This document shows, in pieces, positions 19,961-32,652 of a DNA stretch of 36,823 bases. Below the pieces are notes generated by a model. It did not search any database, was not told the DNA's origin, and saw only the letters and a program-made list of their open reading frames with translations. The position numbers were made by a program, and so were the translations under genes. The stretch is taken from assembly GCA_002633005.1 (NCBI GenBank), contig NMRA01000126.1, forward strand, positions 870,218 to 907,040. The letters run 5' to 3'. This stretch comes from Phoronis australis. Lineage: Eukaryota > Phoronida > Phoronidae. Every line of letters begins with the position of its first letter. Within the stretch, counting starts at the first letter, position 1.

Positions 19961-22139
19961 ACAGCTCGGGGTCGTTTTTGTAGTAAAAAAGTGAGGTCAT
20001 GCTTTGTAGGCAAAAACCAGTGAAATGTTTTTGTTCTGCAGACACCCAGATAATTACAATTATTATCTGTGTGCTAAAAACTTGATGAATTCATACATTA
20101 ACATCCTTATCTAACAAGAAAAAATAAATACGAGAATAATAAAAAGTATTGTTACACCTGACGCCACCCGAATCAAATAAAGCTCTAAGACAGTTCCGTA
20201 CTCGTTTGGCCATTTTATCTTGAATGCCAGTGGTGATTAAAAGTGAAACAACTTAAAAAAACGATGTTGACTCATGGACTGACTCGCACTTGATGCGATG
20301 GACAGATTAGTAGACGAAATTGAACCATTTGAGGTAGCATGTTTGAGTGTTCCAACTATAATTGTCAAGTTCACAATAGTTTCAAAATCAGGACACAAGT
20401 GAGACGCAAAATGTCTTTAAAATATTCTTTACTTAAGACAAATATGTCCTGGTTTCTCTTTTTGTTGTCTCATTGTTATCATGAAGCCATACGTGTAACT
20501 GATTGGCCCAGAAGTGGGTTTCACTTTTTCACTGCAAAATCAAAATTCAGGCAACTTGTACTTGCTGCGCCGAGTTTAACCGTGGGCCAAAATTGTCATG
20601 TCAATATCGAAATACAAATTAATCGACAGGAACTAGTTTTGGCTTTCTTTGAGCGAATATAATTTTGGGTCACAGATGATAGGCTTTTTATTTTTTGTTA
20701 CAAGCACAGGTCGGAATACGTTCTCACTTCAACTAAACTCTAAATTTACACTTGGCGGAATATTAATATGAGCCAAGACAGTATACATTGGTCTTTTGGT
20801 AACCATTCTAAACTAATTTCTGGAAATTTGGAATTGTATTTCTTCGAGCCCAGGAACCTTTTAGAGAAGACATGGAAAAGCTTGTATGATGCTTATGGTA
20901 TAAAGCATTAACTACGAAAAGAAGGCCAGAGACAGTTTCGAGTGGGACAGAGGGGGTTGCTGTTACTTCCCACAAGCCACAACAAACTTACCCTGTAACT
21001 GAAGGGGCCATACGAAATTACGGAGCAGCCAACCGTATGGCTTAGAGGATCAACGTGAACGGCAAGATTTAGATTTTCCGTGCCAATCTGTAGCTGTTGA
21101 AAGCATATCGCTAATGCAAGAATGACAACATCGAAGACAAAGATCGAGTCATAGGCGCGGTGTTAAATAAGGAGTGTGAGACTGATGAAGCGAACCGTCT
21201 TGGTGAAGGCTACTAAGAGCTACTTTCGGAAGTTCACGACGAGACCTAATTTGTGCGATTCCTTGACGTCAGAACGGAGTGAACAAGCACTCAAACTCCT
21301 GCATGACTACCGTGGAGTGGTATCTTCAGTAATCAGCCTAGAGAAATCAATTTGACCAATCATGCCAACGAGATGACTAACAAACGAAGAGAGCATCCAA
21401 GAGAAGGACACAGAAGCAGAAGCAGAAGACTATACATACATGCATGTGCCAGGTGAGTAATGGTTAGAAAGTTATAGAGTAATTTTCTGTTTGGCAGGGG
21501 TGTGCTGTCAGGAGAAGAATTGCACTGGTTTAGGGCCATAAATGATGTTTCACTTGTTAAATATGTGAGAATATGGACTCGTCCCACTTATACCCCCATC
21601 TTTCGGACTGGTCCATTAATCCTTTGTGTAGATTCGCATGCGGTCCTACTGCTCACGAGGCACTAGGACATTACAGTTCCAGCCTCACTATTGGTTCGTT
21701 TGTGTCATGTGCCACGAGATTGGTCATCTCTTGGCTCCCATAGGTTGATGATTGTCACGTGTCATAGGGATCCTTTGTTCTCAGTTAAGTTATATTTCTT
21801 GTCATCTGTACTTCGCTTTCAGCAGCACTTAGGTTCGAGTTTAATCTCTCTTCAATTTTCCCACCCTCTACCACTCTCTCCTTTCGGTGGTTCCTCTTAC
21901 CTGAGTGCTGGCGCTTTTTATTGCCCATCTTTCCAGAGATTATTATTTTATTTATATGTTATCTGTACACTCATATTTCTGTACCTTATCAGTCATAATA
22001 AATGACCTTATATCGCCTATACACGGTCTCTTTTTGATCTCCCTTTTATTTCTTGCGACGCACCTATTATTTTCGGGACATATTTTGCTATTTGTTTGCT
22101 TGCAGATAGCAATTGATTGACACTACCTATCAGGTCTGG
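19961..22139. other. Unannotated stretch
   Basis: Short open frames at 20339-20662, 21360-21587 and 21691-22120 carry no recognised domain. The segment 20.95-22.1 kb is compositionally unlike its surroundings and may be retroelement debris belonging with the LTR-like piece that follows. Confidence 0.35.
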
Positions 22140-22620
22140 ACAGTTATGATGTAATTTGTTTACAATAGAATTCTAGAGAGCATTCTAGTAGTTCCAGTTT
22201 CCTAGTGATTAACATAGAAGCTTAGTCTGGGGGCATACTTGAGCCTAGCATATGTTTGTAGAATGATTGGGTAGATTCCGGAAAGTTCTGGAATGTGTTT
22301 GAAAAGTTCCACAACATTGCAAAACACTATAAATACCCAGCGACGGGCTAGTGAGAAGCAGACGAGTTAAAAAGAAAAAGGGCTAAAGCTACAGCTACAA
22401 TTACAGTTGAGTTACAGTTACAGAATCAGTAGTTACAATGTTAGTCAATTGAGAGCCAGCTTCAGAGACAGCAAGTTATTGAATCCACGAGTGTAACCGT
22501 TGCTGGAAGTGAATCAGGAGTTCATCAAAGGCTGGAGCATACAGTAGAACAAGCATCATCTCAGAAGTTTTGTTCGAGTAGACGTCTGAACATACGGTCC
22601 AGTTTAAGGAATCCCCAAAC
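22140..22620 (+). other. Possible LTR or promoter remnant
   Basis: A TATA box (TATAAATA at 22328-22335) is preceded by GGAAAGTTCTGGAATG-type text and followed by a purine-rich leader with repeated AGTTACAG and AGCTACAG words. This resembles the U3-R-U5 layout of an LTR, but no second LTR, primer binding site or polyprotein was found. Confidence 0.25.
22328..22335 (+). promoter_or_regulatory. TATA box candidate
   Basis: TATAAATA in GC-flanked context (CAC before, CCCAGCGACG after), a good match to a metazoan core promoter. No gene is seen downstream. Confidence 0.35.
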
Positions 22621-24934
22621 CTTATTCACAAAAACTGGCCATTTTTACAATATTTCACATATGTCTAGCAAAATACCTTATCTTCATTTCCGGGGAATTT
22701 CAAATGCGAAATATATACCGCGTAGCGAGAAAAAAAGATTTGGCAGAATCACCTTGGAACCGCATAACCGCGTGGAAAATTGTTCATTACTTATCCGAGG
22801 TCAAATGTTACAGGGTTGTCACTCAAATCGAACCTCCCGCCAGGCACAGAGTAGCTCCGTATGTACCCTCAGTCCCTTCATTGACCGAGTCGCCATAATA
22901 ATGCATCAACGACGTGTAGATATGACAGAAAGATGCCGGGTAGAACGAAGAAAAAACGTGGCTTTGATCCTGAGAGTTGTGCGTCTACATGCTTACGACT
23001 GTTGAGAACGAGTCGCCTCACGCCGCTGTGACCTTGTGTTCATGAACACAGAAGTTGTGAAAAGAGATAAACCTCACCCAAATTCCTTAATTCGGGTAAT
23101 TTGACATTTCGCTGTTTCGATCTCATCCTCACGAGGTGCTTTAACCACCGACCCGATTCCTATATCCATTTCGTACTTGGTTTTCACAGGAGTCTCCCAG
23201 TGAGTAGTGCGTCTAACAATGAACTGTTGAGCTACTTAAAAGTGGACCACAATTTACCACCTTGACCCACTTAATATGCTGGCTCCGCGCGTGACCGGAT
23301 CGACTGGGTATAAATTAAACGTTTTTGTGATAATTAAGTTAATTACGCACTGCAAATTCAGCTGACATTGTGCATGAATGTTGAAATGATGAACGTGGCT
23401 TAGGGGTGTATAGGTAATATTGACCCAAAACAAGTTTTCACCTAATAATTAACCGAAATCCTTGAGATTTTCACGTCCCGCCTCACAATCGGCTTTTTCT
23501 CGGCTGCGGTAAATCGACTTAATTTGATTTTAGGAACACGGGTTCTCAAAAACGGCTTTGTGGATTTTACTGAAACTTTCCAAACTTAAGATTTATTCAT
23601 CAATCTCAAAAACTCTTTTAAGATTTTCGATATAAAGGCCTATTTTTGCGTAATGTTAATGCAGGAGCATTAGTCTTTTGTTTAGGAACTTTATGTCCAC
23701 TAGAGGCGTTGTATGTACATATCGAGGCGTTTCCAGAGTGCATCGTAACTGTGGTCTACCTCCGCTCTTAGGCAATGGTTTATTGGCTAACTGTGTGTTG
23801 CCATTGTGATCTAACCAATCAGAGTACCGTTTTGATGGTTTTTAGGTTGTGGAGTCATTTTACAGCGTTCTTCTCCAATATTGGTTTCCAACACGTTGCG
23901 ATGGACTGTAGAGAGATTATTAGCTGGGCCACGCCGAAAACTCCAGTAAGTACATGGAATTCAGTTAAGGCTTTACGTTTAGTCTATTCATGTTGAACTG
24001 TAACGGCTGCTTTGTGGTAGTTTCGTCTAATGCGGGTTCGTGTCTCGTGTGCCAGTCACATTGACTATTGGGTAACCCTAACGTTTTGAGAACATTGTTT
24101 GGTTCCGTTTTCTGACATACTTTATTTATAGTTTGTAGATAACCGTCTCTTCAAGATTAAATCGATTTAAACAAAGCTGACGCGTTATTCTGTCGCCCAC
24201 ACTAATACGTAATGTAACATAGACGAATACAACTTTTACAAAAAATACCTTACGTTTTGCGAGTTGATTTCATCATAGGAAACAAACCAAAAGGCTAATC
24301 GAAAATTCCTAACAGACTTTTTGAGGTAAGTGATGAAGTTTTCATTTAACAAAACCAACCAAGGGTATATTTTGCTATGAATGTATCTTTCTTAAACATG
24401 GAGTTTTGACTTAAAGAAGGTGTTAACGTAATGACACATAAATATAAAACATATTTTATATTCCCTGAGCTTTTTCCGAAAATATATACTTTTAGTAGTT
24501 GACAAAGCCTAATTTTTATAATACGAGTTAGAATGGAGGCCTCTAAATAAGATTTGAGATAACCTTAATAAATTGATTAACTCGAGCCAGTATTCAGTCT
24601 ATCGTTGTACCGAAAGCTATTAACATCGGTCAGAGGCGACCTGCACTCACCCATCCACGAGGTCGGGTGAAACATGACAAGGTGCTCCACTTTGCTGAGT
24701 GATTTCATGAGCAATGCTTCACTACATTTTCCAGTATGTTAGCGCTTGCCAGATAATAGCTGCTGTATTGTGGCACTGGCAGAGAAATTGACGGTTGGCA
24801 GGTGATTTCAAACTGTAAACAAATGCTTAACCCGCGGGTAGGCTTGGCATATATATATTCATAACAACAAGCCAAATCACATGACAGAAAATATTACCGC
24901 TATGCAAATGAGTTCATACATATGGAATAACCGG
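22621..24934. other. Unannotated stretch
   Basis: A 114-codon plus-strand open frame (22661-23005) overlaps another frame. Neither has a recognised domain, and both are rich in Arg and Lys without a motif. A CCAAT-type motif (AACCAATCAGAG) lies near 23814. Nothing else is supportable. Confidence 0.35.
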
Positions 24935-25015
24935 GTTATGCCACATACATAGGAATACTACTATAACCTATCTCGATAGGGTATGGCAGTAGTATTCATT
25001 ATGTACATGGGATAA
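24935..25015. repeat. Imperfect palindrome, arms of about 40 bp
   Basis: The arms 24935-24972 and 24975-25015 are inverted copies sharing GAATACTACT, CCTATC and TACATA blocks with a few mismatches and small gaps. The spacer is only 2 nt. It is probably a foldback or MITE remnant; transcribed, it would form a long hairpin. Confidence 0.65.
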
Positions 25016-26292
25016 CTTATATTTATCAAGTTGAAAATACATCCATACATAATCATTTTGCGAGTTAATAACAATAACGCAAGATTCTGTGAGACATAAC
25101 TGTGACGTCATCGGAAGTACGGTAAATGTATTCACCTCCCCCACTACTTCAACAGTGACCTCTGACATGGAAAGTTCAGAAGGTAGGTCAATGTGAACTC
25201 GACGTGGTTAGCCGGTTCGATCATCAAACTTTCCGAAAATAGTGTAAATAACGCTCAACATGCAATCAGGTCCCGATTGTAACATCTGGAACAGGACTGT
25301 TAATTATATGACAGTTCTGTCTCAGTTTTCAATTGCTAAATATTATATGGTCTGCAACTCAGGCGCCGATCCCTCGGTAACTACAATATCAAATAATATT
25401 CTTGTTATTTAACACTTTTCAGGAGATGTTACAAGTTCAATGAACAGTTACCGTTGTTTTCGTCTCTGTTATCTCTTTTTCAAGTGATAAATCGTTACAT
25501 TTAAAACTGTTACTAGAGAAAACTTACAACCTAACGTACAAGTACATCCATATAGGATGTGATACGCCACGTGAACAGTCTGAGTGAAGTACTTAAAAAA
25601 TCTGCCAAAGAAATACACAAAACGTACCCAGAGTGGCGTACATGAAATAATATCCCACTCGACATTATTCCGCGTATCGACCGAGACCGGGTACGCCCTT
25701 ACATGGGCGAATCACAAACAATTGCACAGTAGAAATCCATACGCCTTACATTTTATCGTATGCAAAACACTAAAACAACTAAACGCGCGCAAACCAAACA
25801 ATGCCGGAATTTCGACAAGGTGACATTGTTATGATTGACAAATCGAGTGTCCCAACTGTACGTACTCTCACCGGGAAGGACATGCAAACAACAACTTAAA
25901 CGGACCCATCTTCCGCGGCGAATTCCATATCCACGTTCATTCAAACGGAGACGAGCCCCGAACTCAAGAAACCCGGCGAGACTAGCTGTGCTGTCTCAAG
26001 GTCAATTCAGTGCTCACGCGTGGAGAAGCCTTTTGACTGTTATTTGTAAAGTTAAATTTTAATATTACAACTTCAAAGACTATTTGTTAGATTCTAACTT
26101 GAATATTTGCTACGAAAACTGAATGCAATTTACAATTGTTCAGCTTGAAATAAATCTATCAACAAAAAGTAACTGAATTACTTTACATAAGCGTGTTTTT
26201 ACAAAAGTTTTAGACACGTCGAGTTTTTCAGCATAAAAGATCGTTTTTACGGTTCATGTGACAAAACAAATCTTACACTCAATCTTACAGTC
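25016..26292. other. Unannotated stretch
   Basis: Short open frames at 25584-25823 and 25835-26062 are basic but motif-free. No gene is supportable. Confidence 0.35.
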
Positions 26293-26408
26293 GTCTCAGA
26301 TTCATGACATGGGCAAAACCTCTTGGAAATTTCGTCAAAATCCACCGGCAAGCCTCGGGATTTTGGCGAAATTTCCAAGAGGCTTTGCCCATGTCATAAA
26401 CCTGAGAC
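26293..26408. repeat. Near-perfect palindrome, 51-bp arms
   Basis: The arms 26293-26343 and 26358-26408 are inverted copies identical at 47 of 51 positions with a 14-nt spacer. All four differences are transitions. Both ends carry GTCTCAG. An 86-codon plus-strand open frame crosses it and is probably a by-product. It could be a recent foldback element or the source of a hairpin RNA. Confidence 0.85.
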
Positions 26409-27388
26409 TCGTATAGGATTCTCTATAAATGTCGAGCCGAACACGCTAAAATACTGCCACGCGGACAGTGATGAAATAATATCTAACACCGCTTACGTAC
26501 TCTGTGGAGCAAGAAAAGCAAACTACAAATTACTTAAACGAAAAAGACGCCCCGCTAGGGACAACACATCACAATCACCTTAGGCTATCCACATTTCCGG
26601 TAAAACAATACACACATCTCAATTTTTCTTGGCCTCCCAAAACTACAATGTACGAAAGAAGACTACATTGTGACTAAAATTAAGTACTAAATTGAAATCT
26701 CCGAACAGTGAGCTCTCTTCTAAAAGTTTTAGCAGAAGGTATACCTCAATAAAATCCGTTCATCCAAGAAGCTCAAAAAGCAAGACCAAGCAGAATCACG
26801 AAGGTGAGTTCGTCGACAAACTGATTATTCAGGGCTTCAGCAAATAAAAAAATGTGTCAACATGTCATCAATTTCGACAGAGGAAGATGGTCGTTTCTCA
26901 TCATCTCTGAATTCTGTTTGACAACAGAAAACAATTGCTATCATCTTAATGAAAAAAAAAAAAAAAAACATTTGAGGCCAATTTACTGAAGCTTATCAAC
27001 TTATTTCATGACTTCTATGTTGAGTTCGCAAGGAAGACGGAAGTAAGCCTTTAAGGGAGATTCTCTGCGAGAAAAACAACTTGACAAAATTAGAATGAGT
27101 AACAACAGGACGCTCTAATGCTGAGACAAAATCCATGCGTTAAGCTGCTATTTATTTTAAAGTTATTTCCAGGGTAAAAGCAACATCCTTGATATCAACA
27201 AATCTCTAGCAGACAATGGTGATAATTGGCAATTTGTTATAAAGTCATCAAAATACAGAGATTTTGTTGTTTTGCAGCTCTGGTGAAAGAAAAGGAACCG
27301 CAAGAAGTCTATTCCATCCAACAATAATCTGCAAAATTCATTTTTGACGGTAAAACCGATAATGTCGTTTTAAAATCACTTTTCCCAC
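26409..27388. other. Unannotated stretch
   Basis: It contains a poly-A run near 26950-26968 and no recognisable coding sequence. Confidence 0.35.
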
Positions 27389-27436
27389 CTGTAGCTCCAC
27401 TGCGGCGATCAAAGCAAATGCAACGACGTTCTTCAT
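27389..27436 (-). CDS. Candidate signal-peptide first exon
   Basis: From the ATG at 27436 the minus strand reads MKNVVAFALIAAVELQ and then meets a donor (CAG|GTGGGAAAAG). A basic residue followed by a hydrophobic run is typical of a secretory signal start. The exon ends in phase 0, which is what the mucin exon at 15501 needs. The joined region would stay hydrophobic and then turn polar at VQA-NS, a fair signal peptidase site. Upstream, CTTCTTATTTTCTCAG before 27536 could be an acceptor of a 5' UTR exon. Linking the two across a 12-kb intron filled with a LINE is inference. The exon could belong to another gene or to none, and an alternative start exists at about 15537. Confidence 0.4.
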
Positions 27437-28124
27437 CTTAGACAGTAGAATATTCTAAATTCACTGAACAGTGATGGCAGTTTTCATAAAACCTTGCACC
27501 ATCGACCCGTATCGTAACTGAATGCAGCGCAGGTGACTGAGAAAATAAGAAGAGAGTTTTCGACTACACCTTAAACGCGAACACGAACGTGTGATTCATC
27601 ATGCTCGCGTATATGTTATGTTCCATTAGATGACTTGGGAAAACAATATTTTGTTGCAAAGCATTAAATGTGTAAATTTATTCAAACCCGATTATGTGGA
27701 GCAATTTGTGTCAAAACATCCTTGTTTCAATCCCATGTTATGTGTCTGTTTAGCAGTGTCATGAGGGGCTACGGACATTACTGGTGTACGGACAATACAG
27801 GGCTCCTTTTGTCCTTAACTCATGAATGTGCCGTACTAGCAGAAAACAACGTCCTATGGTTTTGGTGTGCCATGATCTGAAAACAGAAAGACATCCTCAT
27901 TTCTGGATGACTCTAATGTTTTTCAAAACTCCATGATCATTATTAGGACTGCGGACTATACAAAAATGTCTCTTGTTATAACGTACATGTAAAAACGTAT
28001 CGAGTGCTTGTGATTCTCAATTTTTTTTGGTTTGGTACATCTTCAACCAAGTCGGCTTTGTCATTTTAGTGATTAAAGAAAACACCTAACCTTGATATTT
28101 CATGTCAAATTAATAATGAATGAA
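27437..28124. other. Unannotated stretch, possible 5' flank of the signal-peptide exon
   Basis: No clear TATA box on the minus strand. A plus-strand open frame at 27668-27880 has no recognised domain. Confidence 0.3.
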
Positions 28125-28250
28125 CAGTGGCGGATCTACGTTTGTCAGTAACGTAGGGAGGTTCATGATTCGCGCCATGGGAATCCGAGGCGCGTAGCGC
28201 CTAGCAGGGGAAGGTTGAGAGGGGCGTTCTCCCTCCCGTGTAAGAAAAAT
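28125..28250. mobile_element. hAT-like transposon tip
   Basis: The segment starts CAGTGGCGGATCTACG, a frequent left end of animal hAT elements. It is followed by a CpG-rich part (GAGGCGCGTAGCGCC) and GGGGCGTTCTCCCTCCC, which is also typical. No matching right end was seen, so the copy is solo or truncated. Confidence 0.45.
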
Positions 28251-29961
28251 GTTTGTTTTTGTTGCCAAATAGAGCAATTTCCATGCCTTTGTGGCAGTTA
28301 ACGTGTCTCTGGAGTTTTTCTTAAGATGATAAATCGCTTCTCGATTTCGTCTCATCAACTAAGCTCATAAGTTTTGTAAAACCATCTGTGAATGAGTCAC
28401 GCCACCAGCAAAATTTTAAGTGGAACATCTGTCTACATACCGATTTTTAGCACACGAAAAGTCGCATAGGAAAACGTGTACTGTGTATACAGGGGTTTAG
28501 ACAACTACCACATGTTCAAGAGCAGAAGGAACACCGACGGTCACGTAAAACCCAACACTTAATTATCAGATGATCGCGTAACAGCAGCCTCTAGTTGTTT
28601 AGAACGAAGACCGGCACTGCTATGCCCGCAAATAAACAGATGTTCAGTTTCATTACGAGAAAAACTGACAAACGATGGTGATCTAAGCGCATAATCTATT
28701 ATTAAAAGCGACAATAAACATGTAAATAACACTTTATTAAACTCCTAGAAGCACATGTTTAAACCCTTATTAAACGGCGAGAAGACACGCAGTACTTATC
28801 CCACAACCAATACACAATCCGTAGTCGAAGAAAGTTTAAATAAACGCGTCACTCACGATTCCGACCCGAAGATCACACCGCCATTTTGAACTAACCGCGA
28901 TACCGGAAGTACAATTCATTCAGGAACCCAGGGCAAAGATACTGCCCAGGGTTAGTATAGACAGAGATCGTGTAACTTCGTACTATAGTTTACATAACAG
29001 CCACGGGCTTCGCATACCAAAGTCAGCCATTACACGAATGCTCAAAACAAAAGCAGCACAGCAGCTCAGCATGGTAGTGAGCTATTCTAAGTCATATCCC
29101 TGGGTTGTATAAGGTCTGTGTTTTATATTAAATATGTGACCTGACGTTATTTTGTTGTTTGTTTATCATTCTAACTTGGGTTACAAATGCATCTGCTGCA
29201 GCATTGGTCACGTACTGTTATGATTCGTTTACTTTCTTGAGGCTGAACTGTCTCCACACACGTTCTTAACAAGATGACACAGAGTTCACAGAAATATCCC
29301 AGAGCCAAATAACCATTTCCTAATATTGCAACATTGTGATGAATTTTGTATGATTTCCTTAAGTTGACCTTAGTGAATCACTAAAACAATCTTAACAATT
29401 GTTATTATAGATTGTTTTCGTGAGGCACTTAGTTCAGTTGCACTCCATTACTGTCCTGGTGATACCCACATCAAACAGTCCATTTAAGAAATGGTATCAA
29501 CAACCATGTTTTGTACTGGACTTAAGAAAGCAAAACTAGTTCTGTACACAACTGACAATGACCTTGATCACATTTGTTTTAGGCAAAAACAGAAGCACCA
29601 CCTTTATTTACGTAGGCGCTAATTTTAAAGTTCGTGACAATTTATCTAAACATCATTCAACAAAGAATGGACTCACCGGAGACAGTCCAAGAGTTGTTAT
29701 CTCTGCGGCGAAGGATGTTAAAGTTGAGTCTCCGATGAGTTGCCAGCAGTCACTGGTACGGTGCGCGGCTTTAGACGCTCTGCGGCAGGGTTAAAGATCT
29801 TTTATAGGCCTAACTATCCCTAACTATTATGACAAAGATGTGCTACACAGTGAAAGCTTTGTTGAGCAAACTGTTGCACGGTTGCGTATATTTTACTTTC
29901 ATAAATTTCTTGAAACAGTACATGTTACCACTTGGAATGGGCAACTTAAAAACTCCGGAAG
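28251..29961. other. Unannotated stretch
   Basis: No supported gene. A plus-strand open frame at 29558-29794 is motif-free. Confidence 0.35.
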
Positions 29962-30416
29962 TTATATGTCTTCCAAATTTTGATCTCTGATTAGATCAGC
30001 ACGTAGGTTCACAAGCCCAGCACAAAGAATCAAGTAGTTATCCACTGATTCTGTGATACACACTGACGGGAATTACTCAAAATTTTGAAAACTTTTAAGT
30101 CTCCGTATTGCTCAGTCGCTCCAGTGGAAATGCGCCATGTTTTTATCAGACCTTTTTTACTAAGGTGTGACTTGCCTTTGGTGAAAGCTGGTATGTTTAA
30201 CTTAACTCGTCTTGGAAACAGGAGTTCATCAATAGTAAAACCTCTATCTGACATAACTTTGTCTTTGGGTAAAAGGTATTTTAGAAATCCAGATTTTTGA
30301 ACAATGTATTTGTCACCACCCCTTGCCCCCAAATGCTTTAGATACGTACATGGTGTACCCATTTTTGGTGCAATTGCAACCACATACTTTGCAGTATTGT
30401 GTGATTTGTACTGGCT
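29962..30416 (-). pseudogene. DDE_Tnp_4-type (Harbinger-like or THAP-linked) transposase C-terminal fragment
   Basis: Minus strand, opening just after a stop at 30417-30419: SQYKSHNTAKYVVAIAPK, then GGDKYIVQKSGF, DKVMSDRGFTIDELL, VKLNIPAFTKGKSHLS and FKILSNS. After a frameshift near 30030 it continues LILCAGLVNLRADLI and stops at 29962. These blocks follow the order of the DDE superfamily endonuclease domain of animal Harbinger-type and THAP-containing transposases (YKxHNTxK, SDK, MADRGF, LNIPAF, then the end of the RNase H fold). The N-terminal half is missing, and the usual HVERA block is altered. Inactive fragment. Confidence 0.82.
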
Positions 30417-32513
30417 CTAGGTTTCACCCCCTATCAATGATTTCAAATCAACTGATCTGCTACCAAATACAAAACACAAGCAGGCACACCAGCTCAGAAG
30501 ACTGGTTTTACAGACAGGCTGTACTGACTCCAGTGTTTAGTCTAGCATGCCAGTAATGGCGTGACCTCAATATGGCGCTCCCCAGGAATTCGGCAGTTTC
30601 CGTAATGGAATCTGTCTATAGACCTAATCATTCACGCCGACATGAGGCCGGTTCCAAAACGAGGCTCGCTACGATAGCTCTGTTGGCTTATCGGCGTAGT
30701 TGTATTCCGCGTTGCTAGAACGCCGAGAAAAACACGGACACTTAACTGTATGTTTTTACAATCCCGAAGGACGTTGAGATTCGGAAGCATTGCGTCGTTG
30801 CCATACGCCGCGACGAAGGAAAATATGTCCGTGTAAATTTTTAAATGTCTTCGAAAAGTTAGATCATATTTTGTCGCATTTCGATTGCCGAGCATCATAG
30901 CAACCACAAGGAGAATCCTCGGCCAGCCAGGTTGTGTTTTCATGACTACAGGTTGAAGCATGGTGCATTTATCTTTCCAAAAAGGACAGGGCCCTCAATC
31001 TCTCGTTTTTGGGGACCGAATATCGGCCTTATTACCCTCTCAAAAGTATTGAAAAATCAAACGAAACTCCCCCACACGAGGCCTAAAAATTCCCCTAGTG
31101 ATTGTAAACTTCTCTCGGAAGTTCAAATCACACATGTGACAATTTGAAAGACCAAAAAATGCTACTTGAGACAGAGTCTATGAGAGCTTGCAAGAGGGCG
31201 GGGTTGGTATTGATGGTGATCGGGAGGCAGATTTTCCCCTCAATCGGCGAAAAAAATCCCCCCTCAGTCGGCACAGGAACCTTTCCTCAGATGAACGAGG
31301 CCCCTGAAGAAACAGGATAACTATGCTTGCTCTGTCCAGTTAACTGAAATTGAGCAGTAAAACGAGGTTATGCTTTGTCCGAACGAATTAGGTGTTTTAA
31401 GTTTAAAATTCAACTTGGTCCAGATTGATATTTGAAGCCTAACACAGTGAAATAGACGTAAGAATTATTAAAACCAAGAAAGCAGCATTGATGTTCAAAT
31501 AATTTTTGTTTTCAATAAGGAGCCTGGTTTTTATTTCAATAAAAATATATTTGATAACATGAATTATTCTGTCTTTCAGATCAATGACAAATCAACTGTT
31601 AGTCCCGGTAGTCCCTACCTCACCAGGACCTAGACTATGCTTGATGTTAATATTCTTGATCAACAAATTAAATCTGATGTGAGTGAAACGTAATGAGCCT
31701 CCACTGTCGAATATATCTTCAACTCGTCAACAATACGAGCAGATGACCTGGTTTGTGTAGAAAGCATTTTTATCAACTATTTAGAAGAACAAACGTAACC
31801 CTGTATTCAGCATAATACCTAATCCGTAACACTAGGATCGCCGCAATTTGGTCATATTTACTTTTCATGTTTCGAACCTAGTTTCGTTAAAAATTATACC
31901 CCTTGGTCAGACAACTCTTGGGTGCATTGACTTCAGTGTTCTCTAGTGTATTTTTCTACGTCTCTGTGGTTAATTATCGACACATTTTTATGATTTAATA
32001 TCCAGGTTGGACTCGAAAGACCGGCCATTTAACTCACGCAATTGTCAACTTCCGATTTGTTTTTATCGCAGTGAGCCTCGCTTTGGATTTTAATGTCCGC
32101 CGCGTGAATTAGGTCTATCCCCGTCTGTGCGACTGGAGCAGTGTCTGTTACCAGCCAGCAAAAGGGGATGAAATAATCGACAGTGGACCTCAACTTCAAT
32201 AAAACCAGAATAGGGACAATTTGTACTGAAAATGCTGACAAAATGTGGCAAAATAAACTTTGACAGAATTTATTTTTCCGGGCTCAGACCTGCAGCCGGT
32301 AACCCGGTGCAGACCGATCGAGACCACTGGCACTGACAAAAGACAAAGGCAGGTCGTCCCTGGCTGTTTTATTGGAATAAATGGTTCAAATCATGAATGC
32401 CTTATACACACAAAGATAGTTTGCGACTCTTGTATGAAATTACGGACTAGTAGGGCCTAATTACCGTGAGTCCAGCGCCAACGACAGAATACTGAACAGC
32501 CGGGGCCGACTAT
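30417..32513. other. Unannotated stretch
   Basis: It may contain further decayed transposon sequence (CpG-rich 30.5-31.0 kb; a pyrimidine and purine-rich stretch near 31.2 kb). Open frames at 30632-30961 and 30932-31147 show no recognised domain. Confidence 0.35.
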
Positions 32514-32652
32514 TAGTCGGTGGGCCAGATCTCACAGCGTTCATCCTTGTGAGTACTTTGGGGGGGCAACCTAGTTTTTTCTGTGTGGCTAGATAATATA
32601 CCTATAAATCAAATTCCAAAAAGTTCCCACGTCTACACTTGCACATTTTTTT
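32514..32652 (+). repeat. Left terminal inverted repeat
   Basis: It pairs block by block with 35543-35690. The central 20 bases differ most between the two ends. Confidence 0.85.

Larger units (their letters stand above)
142..27436 (-). other. dae4: Inferred gene model: mucin-linked tandem Tae4/dae4-type amidase, 3' end outside the window
   Basis: The minus-strand exons form one phase-consistent chain. The mucin exon ends in phase 1 and A exons start needing 1 base. A ends in phase 1 and B starts needing 1. B ends in phase 0 and C starts in phase 0. C ends in phase 1 and A starts needing 1. Every border is GT..AG. Order: signal exon (uncertain), mucin exon, A1-B1-C1, A2-B2, C with mucin tail, A3-B3. 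The final C exon is expected left of position 1. An extra broken C exon with a stop lies at 6448-6628. The fold is Tae4 by its motifs (LWxxYP, DTCGxRFSY, YxIRADTW, KGIIxF, GHIDLWDG, FEI). Known Tae4 and dae4 enzymes cut peptidoglycan peptides. That this is one transcript is inference; two tandem genes are the alternative. Confidence 0.72.

Noticed and set aside
21180-21230. CTGATGA followed by GAA, reminiscent of a hammerhead ribozyme core
   Set aside because: The stems do not pair around it and the CGAAA element is missing.
25584-26062. Basic open frames that could be viral-like core proteins
   Set aside because: Arg/Lys richness alone is not evidence. No motif, and frames overlap with stops.
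30932-31147. Open frame next to the DDE fragment as a possible second transposon gene
   Set aside because: No recognisable domain and no terminal repeats were found around the DDE fragment.
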